A DNA stretch of 64,000 nucleotides from Litsea cubeba (lineage: Eukaryota > Streptophyta > Magnoliopsida > Laurales > Lauraceae), in assembly GCA_012931725.1 (NCBI GenBank), contig CM022945.1, positions 21,486,318-21,550,317 of the forward strand, read 5' to 3'. How positions within the stretch are numbered: position 1 is the first letter of the stretch; every line of letters begins with the position of its first letter. Positions 19,890 to 32,019 of this stretch are shown here, piece by piece. The notes under the pieces were generated by a model that was given only the letters and a program-made list of their open reading frames with translations, did no database searches and was not told where the DNA came from. The position numbers were made by a program, and so were the translations under genes.

Positions 19890-20690
19890 AAAAAGAGGAC
19901 CTTTGCCGATGTTTTTAAAACGTCGGCAAAAGTAATATTTAAAATTAAAAAATTTTAAAATGCTTTTGCCGACGAAATAAGAACGTCGGAAAAAATAAAA
20001 AAGAAAAATTTTAAAAATTAAATTACTTTTGGCGACGAAATGAAAACATCGTAAAAATTAAAAAGAAAAAATTTAAAAAAATAAAATACTTTTTGCGACG
20101 AAAGAAAAACGTCGGCAAAAATTAACAAGACAAAAAAAAATTAGAATACTTTTTGCGACGAAAAAAAAACGTCGGCAATAATTAAAAATAAATATTTAAA
20201 AAAATGAAAAAATATTTTGCGACGAAATTAAAACGTCGGCAAAAAATAAAAAAATTTAAAAAATATTTTTGGCGACGAAATGAGAACGTCGGCAAAAATT
20301 AAAAAGAAAAATAAAAAAAATTAAATTATTTTGGCGACGGAATCAAAACGTCGGCAAAAGAAAAATAAAAATTAAAAAAATGAAATTATTTTTGCCGACG
20401 AAATAAAAACGTCGGCAATATAAAAAATAACAAATAAAAAAATTGAAATTATTTTTGCCGACGAAAAAAAACGTCGGCAAAAGTAAAAATGAAAATAAAA
20501 AAAAATTAAATTATTTTGCCAACGAAGAAAAACGTCGGTAAAAGTCAGATAATCGTCGGTAAAAATTTAATTTTTGCTGAGGAAAAACGATTTCGTCGAG
20601 AAAATGTTTTGCTGACGGAGTTTTACCGACTTCTAGGCGACGAAATGGTAACTTTTGGCGATGAAAATTTTCGTCACAAAAAGTGTAGAT
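19890..20690. repeat. CACTA right subterminal repeat array of palindromic units
   Basis: About 14 units at roughly 55-65 bp spacing, each TTTTGCCGACGAAA-AT-rich-CGTCGGCAAAA. Each is a short hairpin-capable inverted repeat (GCCGACG...CGTCGGC). The sequence mirrors the left array at 1-365. Known function in the superfamily: binding sites for the element's accessory protein. Confidence 0.85.
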
Positions 20691-20700
20691 TCTTGCAGTG
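20688..20700 (-). repeat. Right terminal inverted repeat of the CACTA element
   Basis: Reads GATTCTTGCAGTG on the plus strand, i.e. CACTGCAAGAATC inward from the end. CACT(A/G)-type termini define the superfamily. The adjacent 3 bases (TTT, 20701-20703) would be the target duplication; the left partner is outside the window. Confidence 0.8.
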
Positions 20701-20703
20701 TTT

Positions 20704-21612
20704 CGACCCGTGAACACCCCTCCCTATAAGAGATTAAGTAGTTCCCCCGGCAAAATCTATGATCACCTTTTATGTATCTCAAAAGTTAATGGGTAGCCCT
20801 ACGCCCTACCGATGTGCTCTCTCTTTGTTGAAGTGCAAGTTACCGTTGATGAAAGAGCTCTTCGTGAAAAAGGAGGTAAGGCATTTTTCATTTAACGATC
20901 TCATCACAGGTCTTCACAGCTGGCTCCTATGACATCTCATCCAGTGGGAGCAGGTATTGCTAGGGACGTAAATGGCTCAAGTTTATATCACTCAATTGTC
21001 GATCGAGTCAACTCTAGTAAATTGTGTATATATGGCAGGAATCAGGTTCTATTCTGGCGGCCATGAATGAATTTTGACCTGACTCTGGATAGAAGTATAT
21101 AGCTGGATCTGGTTCCAGCACCAACAGACCTGACTGTATCCAATCCTAAATATGGACCCAGCTTAAAATCCATGACCAAGACCTGACTGATTAAATATAC
21201 ATAGCCGGACATAGGCCTCAGTGAACCATAGCCAACTCTAGCCCAACTAAAAATCCATGTAATATAAAAATAAATGATTTAAAAACTACAGCAAGCAAAT
21301 TGCATTCTTAGTCTTCTAGCATCGGTGCTGCCATTGTCATTTCCAATGGATTTATATGACAACGATAATAATACATTTCTTAAAACATACATTAATTATG
21401 CAACAGTATCGAATCTTATACATATATATATATTCAACCATGCATCGACTCAATTAACCGATCATGATATGGACTCGACTAGATCAAAATCGAGACTTAT
21501 TATCATTAGGTACGAAAAGAGTGAGGATGCATATATACCCAATAAATTATTTCTTTCGGATTGAAACTTGTGATAGATGGTATGATTAGAAGTCCATTGA
21601 CATCCCAATAGG
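20704..21612. other. Intergenic sequence between CACTA and the first P450
   Basis: No gene recognised. Around 20955-21240 there is degenerate GGACGTAAATGGCTC / TGACCTGACT-type dispersed-repeat text. The last 70 bases resemble the 3' flank of the second P450, so they are probably its 3' UTR counterpart. Confidence 0.4.
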
Positions 21613-24208
21613 TCATTCTAAAGTCGGGTCCATGAGCGATGGATTGATGCGGGCAATTGGAAAACACACAAGAGGTTTTGCCTTTGGTACTATTAGCCCT
21701 AGACCCTCTGTCATGTCCACACGTTCATTTCCTCCCCCATCCTTACTGCTATTAATCTTCCAGTCAAAGCCTTGGACCATGGCCGCAACGGTTGTCTGCA
21801 TCACTTGCATGGCCAGTGTAATCCCAGGACACACCCTCCTTCCACTCCCGAACGGCAAAAGATGGTAATGTTGGCCCCTTACGTCTATGGGCTCGAGTCA
21901 CCCTCAGCTGATGGCATGAACCTCTCCGGGCGAAATTCGAGTGGGTCCTCCCAATAGTCAGGGTTCCTTGCAATGGCCCAAATGTTGATGTAGACATGGG
22001 CGTCTGGAGGGATGTCATACCCACTCACCTTGCAATAGTCGACTGACTTTCTTGGAACCAGGGGGCCAGGTGCGTGCAGTCGAAGAGATTCTTTGATGAT
22101 TGCTTGGATATAAGGGAGATTGGGGATGTCCGATTCTTCCACCAGCCTATCCTTTCCAACGACAGCATCAATCTCTTCTCTTGCTTTCTTAAAGATGGTT
22201 GGGTTGTTTATGAGCTCAGCTAGTGTCCATTCCATTGCGACGGAAGATGTATCTGTTCCGGCACCAAAGATGTCCTACACAAAAAAATACAAACGCGATT
22301 ATGTGTAACCATTATGCCATCATTTACATTTGTAAATCAGTAGAAACAAGCCAACCGTAAGCATCCCATCTATTAGCTTCTAATGGGAGTGGGAGTGTTA
22401 ATTTAAGCCATCAATCTACCATGCATGGAAACTTGAAAACGTGGGTCTAATTCTTGTTAATATGAAAAATATTTTTGTCAAAGAGTGTTTTGGGGACACT
22501 CTGGATTTTAGAAGAGGACCCAAGATTTCTCATCTATATTTTGGAGGTGGACCCCTGTCTAGCTAGCCGACAGCCCTTGAATCTATATATGTAGGCCCGC
22601 CCAGGAATGGCAAACCAGTCAATGCCGCCTTTTTTAACTTTTGTGTTTTTTAAACAAAGAAAATTATCCAATGATGTTGATGCTTATATCTTTCTTTTTT
22701 TAAAAAAAAAAAATCAATGTGATGATGATGAATTTTATTATAATTACGATATGCATCTGTATGATATATAGATAAAAAAAAATAGGTACTAATTTTTTAC
22801 TATAACTATATTTATTTATGAGAGATTTTTTTCTAAAACATTTATTTATGACATGAATTATGATTTGATGGTTGTGTGCATGATAGAAGAGAGTTAAAAA
22901 AAAAAAAAGAGAACAAAGAGGGATGAGAAAGAAAAGAGGAGAGATAATAGGAGTATAAGAAAGTTGAAAAAGAGAGGAGAAAAAAATAGGGGTTTTACTA
23001 CTCGGGCCGGGGATTGGACTAAAAAGTTTTTGCCTGTTCAATATATGGGCCAGTCTTGGATAGCCAAGCCCGGCCTGTCCTGAATGACTAATGCATGTAG
23101 TAAAAGTCATCACAGAAATAAATGTCCATACAAGTTAATAGTATCGATAGAAATAGGGGTTTCTTTCCTGAGCGGTGGTTGAAGAGAAGGGGCTATCAAA
23201 GAATCGAAACATCCCAATCCCATCTGCTGGAGAAAACTCTCCACCACAGTTTCCATATTGATCATAAAAGACAAACATGCGTCGTCAACCGAGAGTACGT
23301 ACCAGAACAAAGGCCTTGATGTTTTCTCTCGTTAGTTGCATCTCGGCTTTCTTATCTTCCGATATATCAAGCAGAATATCAACAATATCCTTTGCAAAAT
23401 CACCATCAACACCCATCTCTCTTCTAACCCTCCTCTCTTCTATGTGCTCGTTTATGATGACCTCTATCAACCTATCTAATCTCCAATGCAAGTCCTTGAA
23501 CCTCTTCTCGAGCCCCTGCAAGTCCAATTTCTTACATAAAGGATTAAAATCTCCTAAATTGAACCTGCCTACGAGCTCTCCCAGCTCTCTCAGACACTCA
23601 TGGAGTTCGTCTCCTTCAGTCGTAGAACACCTCTTTCTCATGGCCATCATCGATATTACACTGTTGGTCAATGCCATAAGCTCGGCACCCATGTCAGCGG
23701 TCTTTCCTGCTTCAGATCTTTCCACCAGGATTTGCAGGAACCTTCGCAGCTCCAGCCGCCTTATGGGAAGCATCAAGTCGAGTGTCCGGCCACTGAGGAG
23801 CTCGGACATGCACAGCTTCTTCATGAACTTCCAGTAGGGCCCGTACGGGCCGAAGATGAAGCCGGAGTTGTCATAGGAGAGTAGACGGATGGCCGACGTT
23901 GAGGGGCGGGCGGTGAAGGCGGTCTCGTGGGTCTTGAGAATTTCTTTCGCGACCTCGATGGAGGAGACAATGACGGTAGGGACGGAGCCCAGTCGGAGAA
24001 GGATTAAGGGCCCATATCTGATGGAGAGCTTGTGGAAGGATTGGTGTGGGAAGGATCCTAGGAGATAGAAGTGGCCAATGATGGGCAGGGCTAATGGGCT
24101 CGGAGGGAGACGAAGATTGGGTCTGGTCTTGGACAGAATGGCTCGGACGACGAGGGTGGAGACGAGCGAAACTAGGAAGAGGATGGTGTAGTATTGGATG
24201 TCCTCCAT
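21613..24208 (-). pseudogene. Cytochrome P450, CYP93-like, frameshifted before the haem loop (copy A)
   Basis: Two exons: 24208-23303 (302 codons, MEDIQYYTILFLV) and 22274-21613, joined by a 1,028-bp phase-0 GT-AG intron at the position shared with copy B. Visible: membrane anchor, proline hinge PPSPLALPIIGHF, WKFMKKLCMSELL (CYP93-like), oxygen-groove AGTDTS, ESLR of the K-helix, FRPERF. About 129 codons into exon 2, a 4-bp deletion relative to copy B shifts the frame and gives TAG at 21887-21885; the haem-binding PFGSGRRVCPG lies beyond it in another frame. The predicted 431-residue product lacks the Cys ligand and should be inactive. Everything else is intact, so the lesion is recent or an assembly error. 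An alternative upstream ATG (24244) would add 12 residues. Confidence 0.85.
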
Positions 24209-24289
24209 TTCTAATGGAAGTAGAGATGAAGGTGGTTTGCTCATTGCTGGTTTCAGAACTAAATAGGAGAGGGGGAGCTGTTGTTATTG

Positions 24290-24300
24290 GAATAAATATT
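24290..24300 (-). promoter_or_regulatory. Possible TATA element of P450 copy A
   Basis: AATATTTATT on the minus strand, about 85 bp upstream of the ATG at 24208. Position fits a core promoter; the match is weak. Confidence 0.25.
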
Positions 24301-26844
24301 TGAAGCTGGCAATGGTCATTGGTCATAGCCATCGGCTTTTAACAATTTGTTGAAATGTAGTTCTGGCAGCGTAACAATTGGAGATTGATTTCCGTTTCTT
24401 CCACTCACGTTCTCAGTAGTGACTTCTCAAGTATGAAATAATCAAAGGAAAAACAAGAGAAAATAACACTCCCACGCATCACAAGTAGCCATCTTTTTGG
24501 ACTAACTGTGAGAGTGGAAAAACAAGAGGAAAACAGGGCTCTGTGACGTGAGTTGCAAATATAAAAACAAAATACGTAGAGAAACAGCCATTCATTTTTG
24601 AAATCTTTGTAAATGAGTCAAAAGATGATGGGATTCGCGAGAAGTAGGTGAGAATGCTGTTCACTGTTGACTCTATCTAATAGGCCAGCACAGGCCCGAC
24701 CCGGCCGATAATGAGATGGGCTGGGCTTGGGTATTTACTTGTGTCGTTTAGTATTTGGGACAGGCTTGGATTAAGTGATTAAACGCTGGAAGACTGCCCC
24801 AGCCCAGTTGACTAAATGGGTAGCCTTGTGCCGGACTTTTATGACTCGTAATGGGCTTGCGCCAGGACTGGATATGCCCCCATCCCGGCCCGAACCAGCC
24901 GTGAACACAGCTAGCCTCTCATATGAAATCAGTACCAAAAAGTCTAAATTCAATGAGATCCTAGCGTCCAGCTGGGATCAGGCCGATTTTCAGGCCATGA
25001 AAATCGGGCCATTTAGAACGGCTCAGTACAGCTTGAAGGGTGCGGGGTGCGATGCGAACACTGAACACTGTCAGGTCCTCCCTTCAAAGCTCTTCAAAGA
25101 TCTATGACTGAATTGTTCAATTTAGGGGTAGGACCCTGTTTGGCCTAGGTAGGATCGGACGACTATAGAGTGATCTGGGAGACTGGGACTGTCCATAAAA
25201 TGCACATTTTTCTCTCCTATAATTGTATGAATTTCCAGTCTAATCATAATATCCTTCACCATTAGTTTCTACAAATAAAAATTTGGCAACACATGGAGAG
25301 AGAACTGATCGTTTGGATACATCATACGTGTTATTGTTAGGTGACTACTATTGTATAAAACTGGAATTTTAATCCAGAAATATGGTTAATACATGATTTA
25401 ACCGAATTGTTAAAACAAAATATCCAAACTGAACCGTCATTAATATGTTGTTGTAAATCCTGGGCCAAGAGAGGTAGACAATACAAGTGGGTGCGTGCAT
25501 CTTTTGGAGAGTTTGGACTTTGGATCCTTACAAAGCAAACCACATATGGCGATCTTTCTCTAACCATACGATGTGATTATCCTTCCATGTAGTCATTCCT
25601 CATTATAGATTCATATATGACATACAAGATACAATTTAACATTTGTATGGCTTAAGCTATTATTTGTTACTGTTTCTTAATGTATGTTAATGCATATTAA
25701 TTCGACCCAACTGATCAATCCCATCCAGAGAGTGGTGGAGCGATGATTTTCTCGTAGGAGGGCAAGTGAGGGTTGATCAACAATATTTTATATTTATTAA
25801 TTTACTACTAATTATAAGAAAAAATAATTTTCTTTCAGATTTTAAGATAATATTAAAGAAAAATCTAAATTTAATTTTGCCACAATGTTTCGAAGGAAAA
25901 AAATTCTTAAAGCTTTTTTACCATAATTATAATATGGAAATACTAGGGTCACCATGATGAAGGGTTTTTTTTAGCTAAAAATAATTAGGGTTTGGAACAT
26001 GTTGTCATGCGTAGAGTTTTTTTTTGGAACATGTAGTATTTCAGTCGTGTACCAATTTGGCTTATACCCAGAGACCCATATCTAGATCGATGGGTCTCAC
26101 TTGGTCATCGCAATTAGATGTTGAATCACACTTGGATCATCCCTAGTTGATTCACCACCATAAAGCCATAGAGGACATTTTAACGATAGTACGTATGCAA
26201 AACCACCAATAACAATATCAGTTGAATGAAGGTGAAGTTCCACATTCCATACACACAAGATTCCGACACAATCACACTCAGCCTCTCTCCTTTGGCCACT
26301 TCACTGTTCCCATATCCGCTTCACAATATTTAGAATCTACATAATTCCAACTGTATATGTTATTTTACTTATATATAATTCGTGTTTATAGTGTTCTTAT
26401 AGCATGTTCCTTTCATATCTTTTCTACATTTCACATCATATAGCCCATGTAGTTTCTTTCAATTGAAAGTTTCATATCAATATTTTTTTATTATTTTATA
26501 AACTTTATTTGTTAGGTTTTAAATATGATTTCTTTTAAATAATCAAATCTCACTTCAACAAGTTGTATGGACCCTTAGATTAGTAACTTCTTATATATTT
26601 TATTGAAGGTTAATAATAAATCTCATTTTCATATTAGGAATAAACCAATGATGTATATTCACTCAAGTTTGAGGAAAGCACTTGAGTCGATGACTATTAT
26701 CAATATTTATATTGTATTATGAGAACGGAGACCAAATGGCAAATTTCTTTTAAGGTAAATATGTGATAACGCAAAATCTTAAAATGTAAATCTGAGATAT
26801 CACAAAAACACTCAAAACTTTGTGATATCACAAGATTTTTGTCA

Positions 26845-26950
26845 TTTTGATCTTTTGGCATGGTGTACTATGTGAATGAAGCAGAATCTTCTTTTTTTTT
26901 AGGCATTTGGTCTTTTCGCATGGCGTACTATGTGAACGAAGCACAATTAT
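26845..26950. repeat. Direct duplication of a roughly 35-bp segment
   Basis: TCTTTTGGCATGGTGTACTATGTGAATGAAGCA recurs about 60 bp later as TCTTTTCGCATGGCGTACTATGTGAACGAAGCA. Just upstream (about 26797-26828) a GATATCAC / GTGATATC inverted pair could form a small hairpin. Confidence 0.75.
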
Positions 26951-27036
26951 GAATATTTTTCTTTTTACTCCGATGAAAGCATTTCAGACTCTGAATATGA
27001 CCGTACAGTCATAAAACCCGTAATGATTCCAAAGTC

Positions 27037-29320
27037 TTAAAAACAGTCACGGCCACGCCCGAAAATACAAAATAAGGGGATGGCGTGAAACATAAGGATA
27101 AATATAAATTTTTTCATACTTAATTCAACACAATCTTTTAAATATGGACTCCGTAAAATTTCAAATCATGGTGAGTCATAATAAATTATAAATGAAATCT
27201 GCGGAAGCATTATCCAATTGGTATCAAATATTCATAACCACCACATAACCATCTAAACATTAATGTTCAAGCTTGCTGATTAATTTTAAATCAACTAAAG
27301 AAAATAAAATGTATTATGAAATTTAATCAACTAAGAAGTCTATAATGTCAGCCACTCCCGTGCATACTCAGACGACGGTTCTGAAGCCATCTCCGGCACC
27401 AAACCCGGGTTCATAAATTGGCTCAAATGCTTGAGACGTTTGACCCTCCCCCATCTCATCGGTAGGGTAGGGATCGGTACCTATGCACTAATAACACAAA
27501 GTAAATAGCAAATACAAAAAAGCATAAATTGTAAATGAGATACAAGAACATGAATGAGTAAAGACAGATAAGATTATAAGAGAATGATGATTTATCGATG
27601 ATAGAAAGGAACATGTAACATAAGTCCAAATCTAAACAAAAAAAAGCAATACAATAGTCAACACAGAAGCAAGGGTCGTTGTTTTGGGTGGTCAACCGTA
27701 ACTATCTAAGAGAACCCATCATTCACGTTGGCGATCATAAACCGATCAATAATCCGGAATATCGGTTCAAACAAACAAATCGGATATAAGTATCTGCGCA
27801 CATCGATGATCAGCCGTCCAAATACGAACTACAGTAATTCAGTTATGACCCAAATAGATCTACATACATATACATATAATAGCATAATAGACCTAGTGGC
27901 CGGTAATATGCTGACATAGAATCTTACGTCAAATCGAAGGGTTGACTGCACCATTCGCACACCGAAACATCACTCGAGTAATCCTTCGTATAATCTCAAT
28001 CGATCTAACATCAAGCCACATCACAATCAACCATCATAGGGTATGCATGCAAATCCAAAGGTCAAAGTATATCCACAAACTAAACATAAGGTCAAACGTA
28101 CGGTCTCGAAGCCAACAACACCACAAGAACTTATAGTGGACAAAGGTCAATGCATCTCTTCATAATTTATGGTGCATAAGCCCAATTAAGGGCTTTCCAA
28201 TAGAGATGAGTTGAACTCTAATTCACTGGAATTCATTAACAACTATACAAGGTACTAAACCCTACGTTAGTAAGATACCACGAGCCAAAATGACATATTT
28301 ACATAAGTCTAATTAACAATTTAATCTCAGAATGGGAATCTCAAACACTCCACAATAATTCCCTAGAATTAGTAAAGGCATGAGAGAGAAACTCGCCATC
28401 GAACAAACCCAACGAATCCATTTTCCTGCGAAACCAACACTTGTCCGATCGATCGGACATCATACCCAATCGATCGAGCCTGCGCCTGGTTCCAGGTACT
28501 GCACCACATCCGATCGATCGGTCCTCGGACAGAAATCTCGATTTGCCCCGGATTCAATTTGAACAATAGAGAGTTCCTCTCATATCATCACCAATGCATC
28601 CACAACATCTTCCCTCCACCGAAGCACATTCCCAACACAAAGGAAAACCACCCGCCAGTGCCCAAACATCAATTAACCCCCAACAAATAAGAAAGAACCA
28701 TATCCTAACATCATCATTACAAAAGGGCATCCAAAGGATTTTATATGCACAATAACACTAATCAATGATGAATATAAGCATTCTAATTCACAAGTTATGA
28801 TTAGGTACTTGCGGTAGGTTTGCGGTTGGAGGAGACGAACTAAGATTCATATTACCAATGCCCAAACGAGGTCCTATTGAAGAGAGTTTTGCGAGGAAGA
28901 AGATGATCATCTCTGATCGAAGATCCGGCGACTAGATTTCTTGGTTGCAAGAGCAAAAGAAGTTGGAGAGTTTTGTGGGAGAAGAAAGGTACACTGGTGT
29001 TGTATTTGTAGAGAATGAAAATACGGCTTTGAATAGAACTTGGGTTCTAAAGAGAGAAGAGTAAGAACTATACCTACTGGGCTGCTCGGCCTAAATTAAT
29101 TACGGATCAAGTCACCTATCCAACAAGCCCAACTCACCACGTCTAGACCTAACGTGGTCCCCACTTAGACTAACCTCATATTTAACTAAAATACATTCAA
29201 TTGCCATAACAATTAAATAAATAATTTATTTAATATATAAATACCTTTATCTGATATTGACAATTGGCTCTCACTCCAATCAAAGTAGCATTCTTGTTGA
29301 AATAATCTCATGTGATCCAA
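27037..29320. mobile_element. Candidate LTR-retrotransposon remnant, unclassified
   Basis: CACGCCC...GGGGATGGCGTG near 27052-27087 resembles the hairpin found close to one LTR end in some plant gypsy elements. Inside are palindromic GATCGATCGG clusters (28443-28521) of a type often found in LTRs. On the minus strand, 29120-28800 reads like a transcribed leader ending in a donor-like CGCAAG/GTACCT (near 28805). No coding domains or paired LTR were found; the class is uncertain. Confidence 0.3.
28443..28521. repeat. Cluster of perfect GATCGATC palindromes
   Basis: GTCCGATCGATCGGAC (28443-28458) is a 16-bp perfect palindrome and CCGATCGATCGG (28510-28521) a 12-bp one, with AATCGATCGA between them. 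Confidence 0.85.
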
Positions 29321-29550
29321 TCCAACTACAGATAATTAATGTAAATTCGCTGATTGGTTAAAATGCTCCAAAATGTTGCGATAAGCATGGATGATTGAGA
29401 AAGCAAACCAAGTCTTGACAAGGTAATTGGGTAAGGTGTAAATGATATGATCATGTTTGGCAAAGGTCGCCCGGTCTGAATCCTCACCGGTTTCTCATGC
29501 TAGCGTGGAACAGCTGTGTTTGGCATGAGCAGAGACCGGGAAAACTCGAA

Positions 29551-30070
29551 GGTAGCGTTTGGTCCGCTAGAATGGTTGTAGGCGTGAATGGAATGGAGAC
29601 CGGAATGAGTTTTGAATGGAATGAGCCAGGAATAGTCATTTCCATTCAAGCGTTTGGTGCGCTGAGGAATCCGGAATGGAATAAAATTTACATAAGACTG
29701 ACCAAAATACCCTTGTTAGATTTTTATCTTTGGTTCAATCAAAGTTGCAGTACTACACCCAAGTTATGTCATTTTGTTCTTAATAATAATGATAATGTAT
29801 AGATTATATTATTATTATATAGGTGGGGCCCACACAAGTTCTTCTCTTTGATAATCTTAATATTATAATAATAATAATAATGTATAGATTATATTATTAT
29901 TATATAGGTGGGGCCCACACAAGTTCTTCTCTTTTATAATCTTAATATTATTATATAAGTGGGGCCCACACAAGTTATGTCATTTTATTCTTAAGAATAA
30001 TAATAATGTATAGATTATATTATTATTATATAGGTGGGGCACACAAAAGTTCTTCTTGTTGATAATCTTA

Positions 30071-30109
<39 letters not shown>

Positions 30110-30658
30110 TAATAATGTATATATTATATTATTATTATATAGGTGGGGCCCACACCAGTTCTTCTCTTTTATGATCTTATTATTATTATTAAGTAGGGCT
30201 CAAGTTTTTCTCTTTTTGAAAGGTAATAATAATATATAAATTCTATTATAATTATCTAAGTGGGGCCCACACAAGTTATATCATTTTGTTCTTTTTAATA
30301 ATAATAATGTATTGATTATATTATTATATAGGTGGGGCCTACACAAGTTCTTCTCTTTGATAATCTTAATATTATAATAATAATAATAATGTATAGATTA
30401 TATTATTATATAGGTGGGGCCCACACAATAGTAGTAGATGTGAAATAAGGGTGTTTTGGTCTCAACGGAAAGTTAGAAATGAATAGAATGGCCATTCCTT
30501 CCCCTCCCCAATGGAATGATGCTTCCCTCACATAAAGGAATGATGATTCCGGAGGTAATGGTTATTCCGTCACTTTTTGCGAACCAAACGCGATAATGAT
30601 CATTTCGTTGAAATGACAATTCCATTCCAATCTTTATTACAGCGAACCAAACGCTACC
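29551..30658. mobile_element. MITE-like element with GGTAGCGTTTGGT termini and a minisatellite core
   Basis: Left end GGTAGCGTTTGGTCCGCT and right end (inverted) GGTAGCGTTTGGTTCGCT form terminal inverted repeats. Both ends are flanked by GAA (29548-29550 and 30659-30661). If the ends are shifted one base inward, the flanks read as a 5-bp CGAAG duplication. The GTTTGGT terminus and a 3-bp duplication suggest PIF/Harbinger (Tourist-like), although GAA is not the usual TWA. At 1,108 bp it is long for a MITE because of the internal repeat. It has no transposase. Confidence 0.7.
29795..30425. repeat. Minisatellite inside the MITE, GGTGGGGCCCACAC units with TAA-rich linkers
   Basis: About nine variants of a module: TAATAATAATGTATAGATTATATTATTATTATATA, then GGTGGGGCCCACACAAGTTCTTCTCTT, then GATAATCTTAATAT, at irregular 50-110 bp spacing (GGGGC boxes near 29824, 29909, 29962, 30036, 30144, 30264, 30336, 30416, plus a decayed one near 30194). 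A (TAA)n run lies at 30073-30110. Confidence 0.85.
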
Positions 30659-30661
30659 GAA

Positions 30662-32019
30662 GTTTCAAGGCACTGCTACCATATAATCTGTGGGGCAGCC
30701 CCTCCCACATCGGACATAGGAACTCGTCGCAAGCACAGAAACGCGCTGCTACAGTGGCGGGCGGACTTTTTTGGGTTGATCGTCTATTTCATTCTTTTCA
30801 TTCATGTGGGCCACATAGCCATCTGAATCGTCAATCACCGCTGGAAACTAAAAAACAACTCAGGTTCCAAATTTCAACCAGTGATTCACTGTGAATCTTT
30901 AGATATTTGCAAGAAGACCCATACTCTAAAACCCACCATTTTTAACTTCTGTGGGTCCCATTTGCATGATCTGAACCGTTAATCATCTTTAGAAGGGTCA
31001 AAAACAGTTAGTGGGTGTAATTTGACAACTTGATTCATTATGGATCATTAGGAAACTGCAAAGAATCTAAGATCGCTGATTTGCCATAGCTGAAAATACT
31101 GGATTTTCAGGCAGTCCATTTTTTTTCCAATTTCCTGATTCGTGTCGGCCCATAAAGACGATCTAAACCGTTCAAAATCTCCAAAAGGCCAAAAACGTTT
31201 AAAAGATCAAATTTCAGCCTTAGATTCCTCATGATTTTGAGATATTTGTGGAAAAAAAAAGACCATATTTTAAGATTTTTTTTTGTGGGCCTCATTTGCT
31301 TGATTTGAACCATGCATCCATCATCTCCAAAAGGCCAAAAAGAGGGGAAGGGGGTTTCAAACTTTAGGGCTTGATTCGTTACGGATTTTGAGAAAACTTT
31401 GAAAAACCTATGACCGTTGGATGTAGTATAGTGCAGTTGGTAGGATTGATAGGTGTTCACCAAACATGGAATGCAATTATTCATTCCACATAAATCCTTA
31501 ATGAGGATAGCATGGTTCGAAAGGAAGGAAAGAATCCTCTAGAATCTAGATAGAGGATTCTTCACCCTTGCAAGGATGGTTACTAAACGTGCCCAATGTT
31601 TCACTAATGCTTCCTATGATGGATGGTGAACTCTACAGTAAGACATTTATTAAATATTTGAACATCTCAAAGTAAATACCTTCCTCTTAGGTGAGCTTTT
31701 CCTAATGTTTATTCCAACAAAGTTGGTCCCACCATAAGATTGAGCACCCTCCCCTTAGGTGAGTTTTTTCCATTGTTTATTCCAGTAAAGTTGATCCCAC
31801 CACAAGATTTAGCATGTGATTAATAATTTCATATTCTCAATCTTACGGGTGGAACTAACTTTATTGGAATAAATATTAAGGAAAGCTCTAAACATCTCAT
31901 GACAAGGTCTCTAAACATCTCATGACAAGGTTGGGCCTTCATTTTCTTCTTCGTATTTTTATTATTATTATTATTTATTTTTTTCTTAAAAATTGTGTTT
32001 TTAGAAAATAGTGGGGGAT
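30662..32019. other. Intergenic dispersed-repeat sequence
   Basis: 30800-31420 contains three loosely similar modules (GTGGG(T/C)CC...GATCTGAACCGTT...; then TGATTC.TTA(C/T)GGAT) at roughly 180-bp spacing. 31690-31900 is a foldback (separate entry). No gene seen. Confidence 0.45.
31690..31900. repeat. Foldback: inverted plus direct repeat, about 55 bp each
   Basis: GGTGAGCTTTTCCTAATG...CCATAAGATTGAG (about 31690-31744) is followed by a diverged direct copy (about 31753-31812) and then an inverted copy (about 31841-31897, CTCAATCTTACGGG...TAAGGAAAGCTC). TAAACATCTCATGACAAGG is then duplicated at 31891-31930. Confidence 0.75.

Larger units (their letters stand above)
24310..29546. other. Long intergenic region between the P450 copies, repeat remnants
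   Basis: No protein-coding gene recognised. 24670-25060 is GC-richer text with GGCCCG/CGGGCC phrases, typical of degenerate MITE remnants (similar text in the copy A intron around 23000-23080 and at 33900-34210). 26845-26945 holds a direct repeat. 27037-29320 looks like LTR-type sequence (separate entry). 25110-26750 is AT-rich with nothing recognised. Confidence 0.4.

Noticed and set aside
23277..23837. 186-codon plus-strand frame
   Set aside because: Antisense shadow of P450 copy A exon 1.
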